6,183 nucleotides of DNA from an uncultured Candidatus Saccharibacteria bacterium. Lineage in GTDB: Bacteria; Patescibacteriota; Saccharimonadia; Saccharimonadales; Saccharimonadaceae. The notes below the pieces were generated by a model. It did not search any database. It was not told where the DNA came from and saw only the letters and a program-made list of their open reading frames with translations. Of the stretch, positions 5,483 to 6,183 are shown piece after piece. The stretch covers positions 1 to 6,183 of the forward strand of contig CAMHRH010000050.1 in assembly GCA_946187605.1 (NCBI GenBank), written 5' to 3'. The translations under genes and the position numbers were made by a program. Every line of letters starts with the position of its first letter. The first letter of the stretch is position 1.

Positions 5483-5522
5483 GAAGTTGGAACAGCCCAT
5501 TTGGGCGTTTTTTGTTCACTTC
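5483..5522 (+). terminator. Hairpin with T-run downstream of the MITE-like element
   Basis: GCCC-ATTT-GGGC followed by GTTTTTT forms an intrinsic terminator for plus-strand RNA. Outer arms GAAGT/ACTTC and GAACA/TGTTC lengthen it. Its right edge touches the stop codon of the minus-strand ORF ending at 5522, so it may also separate the two convergent units. Confidence 0.65.
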
Positions 5523-5659
5523 TAGTATTTGTTATTTCCATTTTTTGCGTACTTAACGGCGTATTTGCGGTGGCAGGATTTACAAATAACGTCGCGTTTG
5601 CCAATTTCGAAGTCTAGATTCACGCCGCGGTTTGAATATTTCTTTTCAATGGCTTTGAT
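5522..5659 (-). CDS. Small CxxC ORF in frame after the DUF1653-like stop; start uncertain
   Basis: Directly after the TAA of the DUF1653-like gene (5671-5669) the same frame stays open for 48 codons to a TAG at 5522. No ATG, GTG or TTG start exists in it. A clear AAGGAG overlaps the upstream TAA and lies five bases before an ATC codon (5659), which is the start used for these coordinates and gives 45 residues. The sequence is protein-like: IKAIEKKYSNRG, then KRDVICKSCHRKYAVKYAKNG, with one CxxC pair that could be half of a zinc site. Possibilities are translational coupling with a rare AUC or AUU start, stop-codon readthrough giving a fused protein of about 130 residues, or a nonsense change (or sequencing error) in what was one gene. 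I do not recognise the family. Confidence 0.4.
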   Translation of the reverse strand: MKAIEKKYSNRGVNLDFEIGKRDVICKSCHRKYAVKYAKNGNNKY

Positions 5660-5668
5660 GAGGTCTCC

Positions 5669-5914
5669 TTATTTTGCTATGCTCTTAATATTTTGTAGTT
5701 CAAAACGATATTTTTGTTTTGTGTCTGGATATTTTTCGTGGTCGACCTCGCTTAGGAACATTTCTATCGGTCTAACGTATAGCTTCCCCTCGCCGTAGAG
5801 TTGGCGGTAAATCACCATCTCTTCGCCGGTTTCAGAATGAATTGCGACATCGGTGACGATGTACTTGTCACCTTTAAAATGTTGATAGACGTGATTGATT
5901 TTTAGCCTTTGCAT
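5669..5914 (-). CDS. DUF1653-like small protein
   Basis: An 81-aa protein resembling the DUF1653 family, small beta-rich proteins of unknown function: YQHFKGDKYIVTDVAIHSETGEEMVIYRQLYG (10-41), then KLYVRPIEMF (44-53) and QKYRFEL (67-73). These follow the family pattern of a short Y-x-H-y-K-G start, a TGE-x-hVxYR core and a vRP-x-MF segment. The frame is open from an ATG at 5962, but that start lies upstream of the promoter. The ATG at 5914 sits six bases after a perfect TATAAT and has no Shine-Dalgarno, which predicts a leaderless mRNA and a protein starting MQRLKIN. The stop codon overlaps a strong AAGGAG that would serve the in-frame ORF downstream. Confidence 0.75.
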   Translation of the reverse strand: MQRLKINHVYQHFKGDKYIVTDVAIHSETGEEMVIYRQLYGEGKLYVRPIEMFLSEVDHEKYPDTKQKYRFELQNIKSIAK

Positions 5915-5920
5915 ATTTAG

Positions 5921-5929
5921 ATTATAGCA
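5921..5929 (-). promoter_or_regulatory. Extended -10 promoter of the DUF1653-like gene
   Basis: The minus strand reads TGCTATAAT, the same nine bases as the PhoH2-like promoter, then CTAAAT and the ATG at 5914. There is no good -35 box. The predicted start point is the ATG itself. Confidence 0.65.
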
Positions 5930-5957
5930 GTCAACTTTGTTTGCGATATGAGCCAAA

Positions 5958-5994
5958 AACAATAAAAATCCCCGACCATTTTAGGCCGGGGATT
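5958..5994 (-). terminator. Strong terminator after hppA
   Basis: On the minus strand AATCCCCGGCC pairs with GGTCGGGGATT (11 bp, one G-U) around a TAAAAT loop, followed by TTTATTGTTTTT. It lies about 10 bases after the hppA stop and isolates it from the DUF1653-like promoter just beyond. Confidence 0.92.
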
Positions 5995-6003
5995 GTAAGG
6001 AGA

Positions 6004-6183
6004 TTAGAAGATATGGAATGATGCGAAGATCGGTGCTAAGGTGTTAGCGACAGTGGACATGAGTTTGATGCAAATATCGAGTGCGACGCCAACGACGTCT
6101 TTTCTAGTATCGCCAACAGTGTCGCCGACGACGGTTGCTTTATGTGCCTTTGATCCTTTGGGGTGTCCTTCGAGCTGGCCACT
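6004..6183 (-). CDS. hppA: Membrane-bound ion-translocating pyrophosphatase, C-terminal end (cut by window edge)
   Basis: The last 59 residues of a membrane pyrophosphatase, a large (about 16-helix) pump that uses pyrophosphate hydrolysis to move H+ or Na+ across the membrane. The visible piece holds GSKAHKATVVGDTVGDTRKD (10-29), matching the conserved final cytoplasmic motif whose Asp and Lys residues bind Mg-pyrophosphate, then the last helix ALDICIKLMSTVANTLAPIF. The family usually reads GDTVGDPFKDT followed by GP. Here T-R replaces P-F and V-V-G-V replaces T-x-G-P, while the three Asp and the Lys are kept. Ion choice and K+ dependence depend on residues outside the window. The gene enters from the right and ends at TAA (6006-6004), followed closely by a strong terminator. 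Confidence 0.9.
   Translation of the reverse strand, partial: SGQLEGHPKGSKAHKATVVGDTVGDTRKDVVGVALDICIKLMSTVANTLAPIFASFHIF

Noticed and set aside
5204..5500. Minus-strand 98-codon ORF and nearby 65-codon ORF across the tRNA
   Set aside because: They are antisense to tRNA-Glu and the MITE-like element. The translations (for example VIPKG and GDPEGSRTLDF) are the familiar spurious products of reversed tRNA ends.
5223..5525. Plus-strand 100-codon ORF through tRNA-Glu and the repeat element
   Set aside because: It begins inside the tRNA, crosses two terminators, and has no ribosome site. It is open only because of the repeat composition.
5558..5584. CKSCH as a heme c binding motif
   Set aside because: A single CxxCH without a signal peptide or other cytochrome features is not evidence. 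A half zinc site is equally possible.
1..6183. CRISPR array, rRNA or large insertion sequence
   Set aside because: No regularly spaced repeats, no rRNA-like sequence and no transposase or integrase frame were seen.

Overview
The window reads as a compact bacterial chromosome segment, most likely from a Patescibacteria/CPR lineage and possibly Saccharibacteria. This is an inference from gene content (YfhO-type membrane protein, Der, VanZ-like protein, DUF1653-like protein, membrane pyrophosphatase), very short intergenic gaps, convergent genes overlapping in their coding ends, and several genes that appear to lack a 5' leader. No taxonomic marker such as rRNA is present, so the phylum is not proven. 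Genes that can be judged use the standard code.

Layout from left to right. (1) Positions 1-733, minus strand: the N-terminal part of a PIN-PhoH (PhoH2-type) protein, cut off by the window just before its ATPase domain. (2) 734-864: a divergent control region with two promoters and a perfect 10-bp inverted repeat. (3) 865-3069, plus strand: a 734-aa YfhO-family multi-pass membrane protein. (4) 3038-4339, minus strand: the ribosome-assembly GTPase Der (EngA), whose 3' end overlaps the yfhO-like 3' end by 32 bp. (5) 4340-4591: an overlapping divergent promoter pair, a probable 40-aa membrane peptide gene on the minus strand with its Shine-Dalgarno inside a hairpin, and a plus-strand promoter that could make RNA antisense to it. 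(6) 4592-5083, minus strand: a VanZ-like membrane protein, whose start I move 42 bp downstream of the longest ORF. (7) 5170-5329, plus strand: promoter, tRNA-Glu(CUC) with encoded CCA, and terminator. (8) 5333-5479: a 147-bp gene-free element with imperfect terminal inverted repeats and a 5-bp flanking duplication, so MITE-like. Its ends copy the 3' end of the adjacent tRNA-Glu. (9) 5522-5914, minus strand: a DUF1653-like 81-aa protein, followed in the same frame by a 45-48 codon open stretch with a CxxC motif. (10) 6004-6183, minus strand: the C-terminus of a membrane-bound proton/sodium-translocating pyrophosphatase (HppA), followed by a strong terminator.

These are mostly separate housekeeping or envelope genes rather than one pathway. 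The most notable signals are the tRNA-end-like MITE candidate, the repeated arrangement of a -10 box followed by exactly six bases and ATG (a leaderless start signature, seen for the yfhO-like, der and DUF1653-like genes), and the small-peptide locus with a masked ribosome site and a possible antisense promoter.
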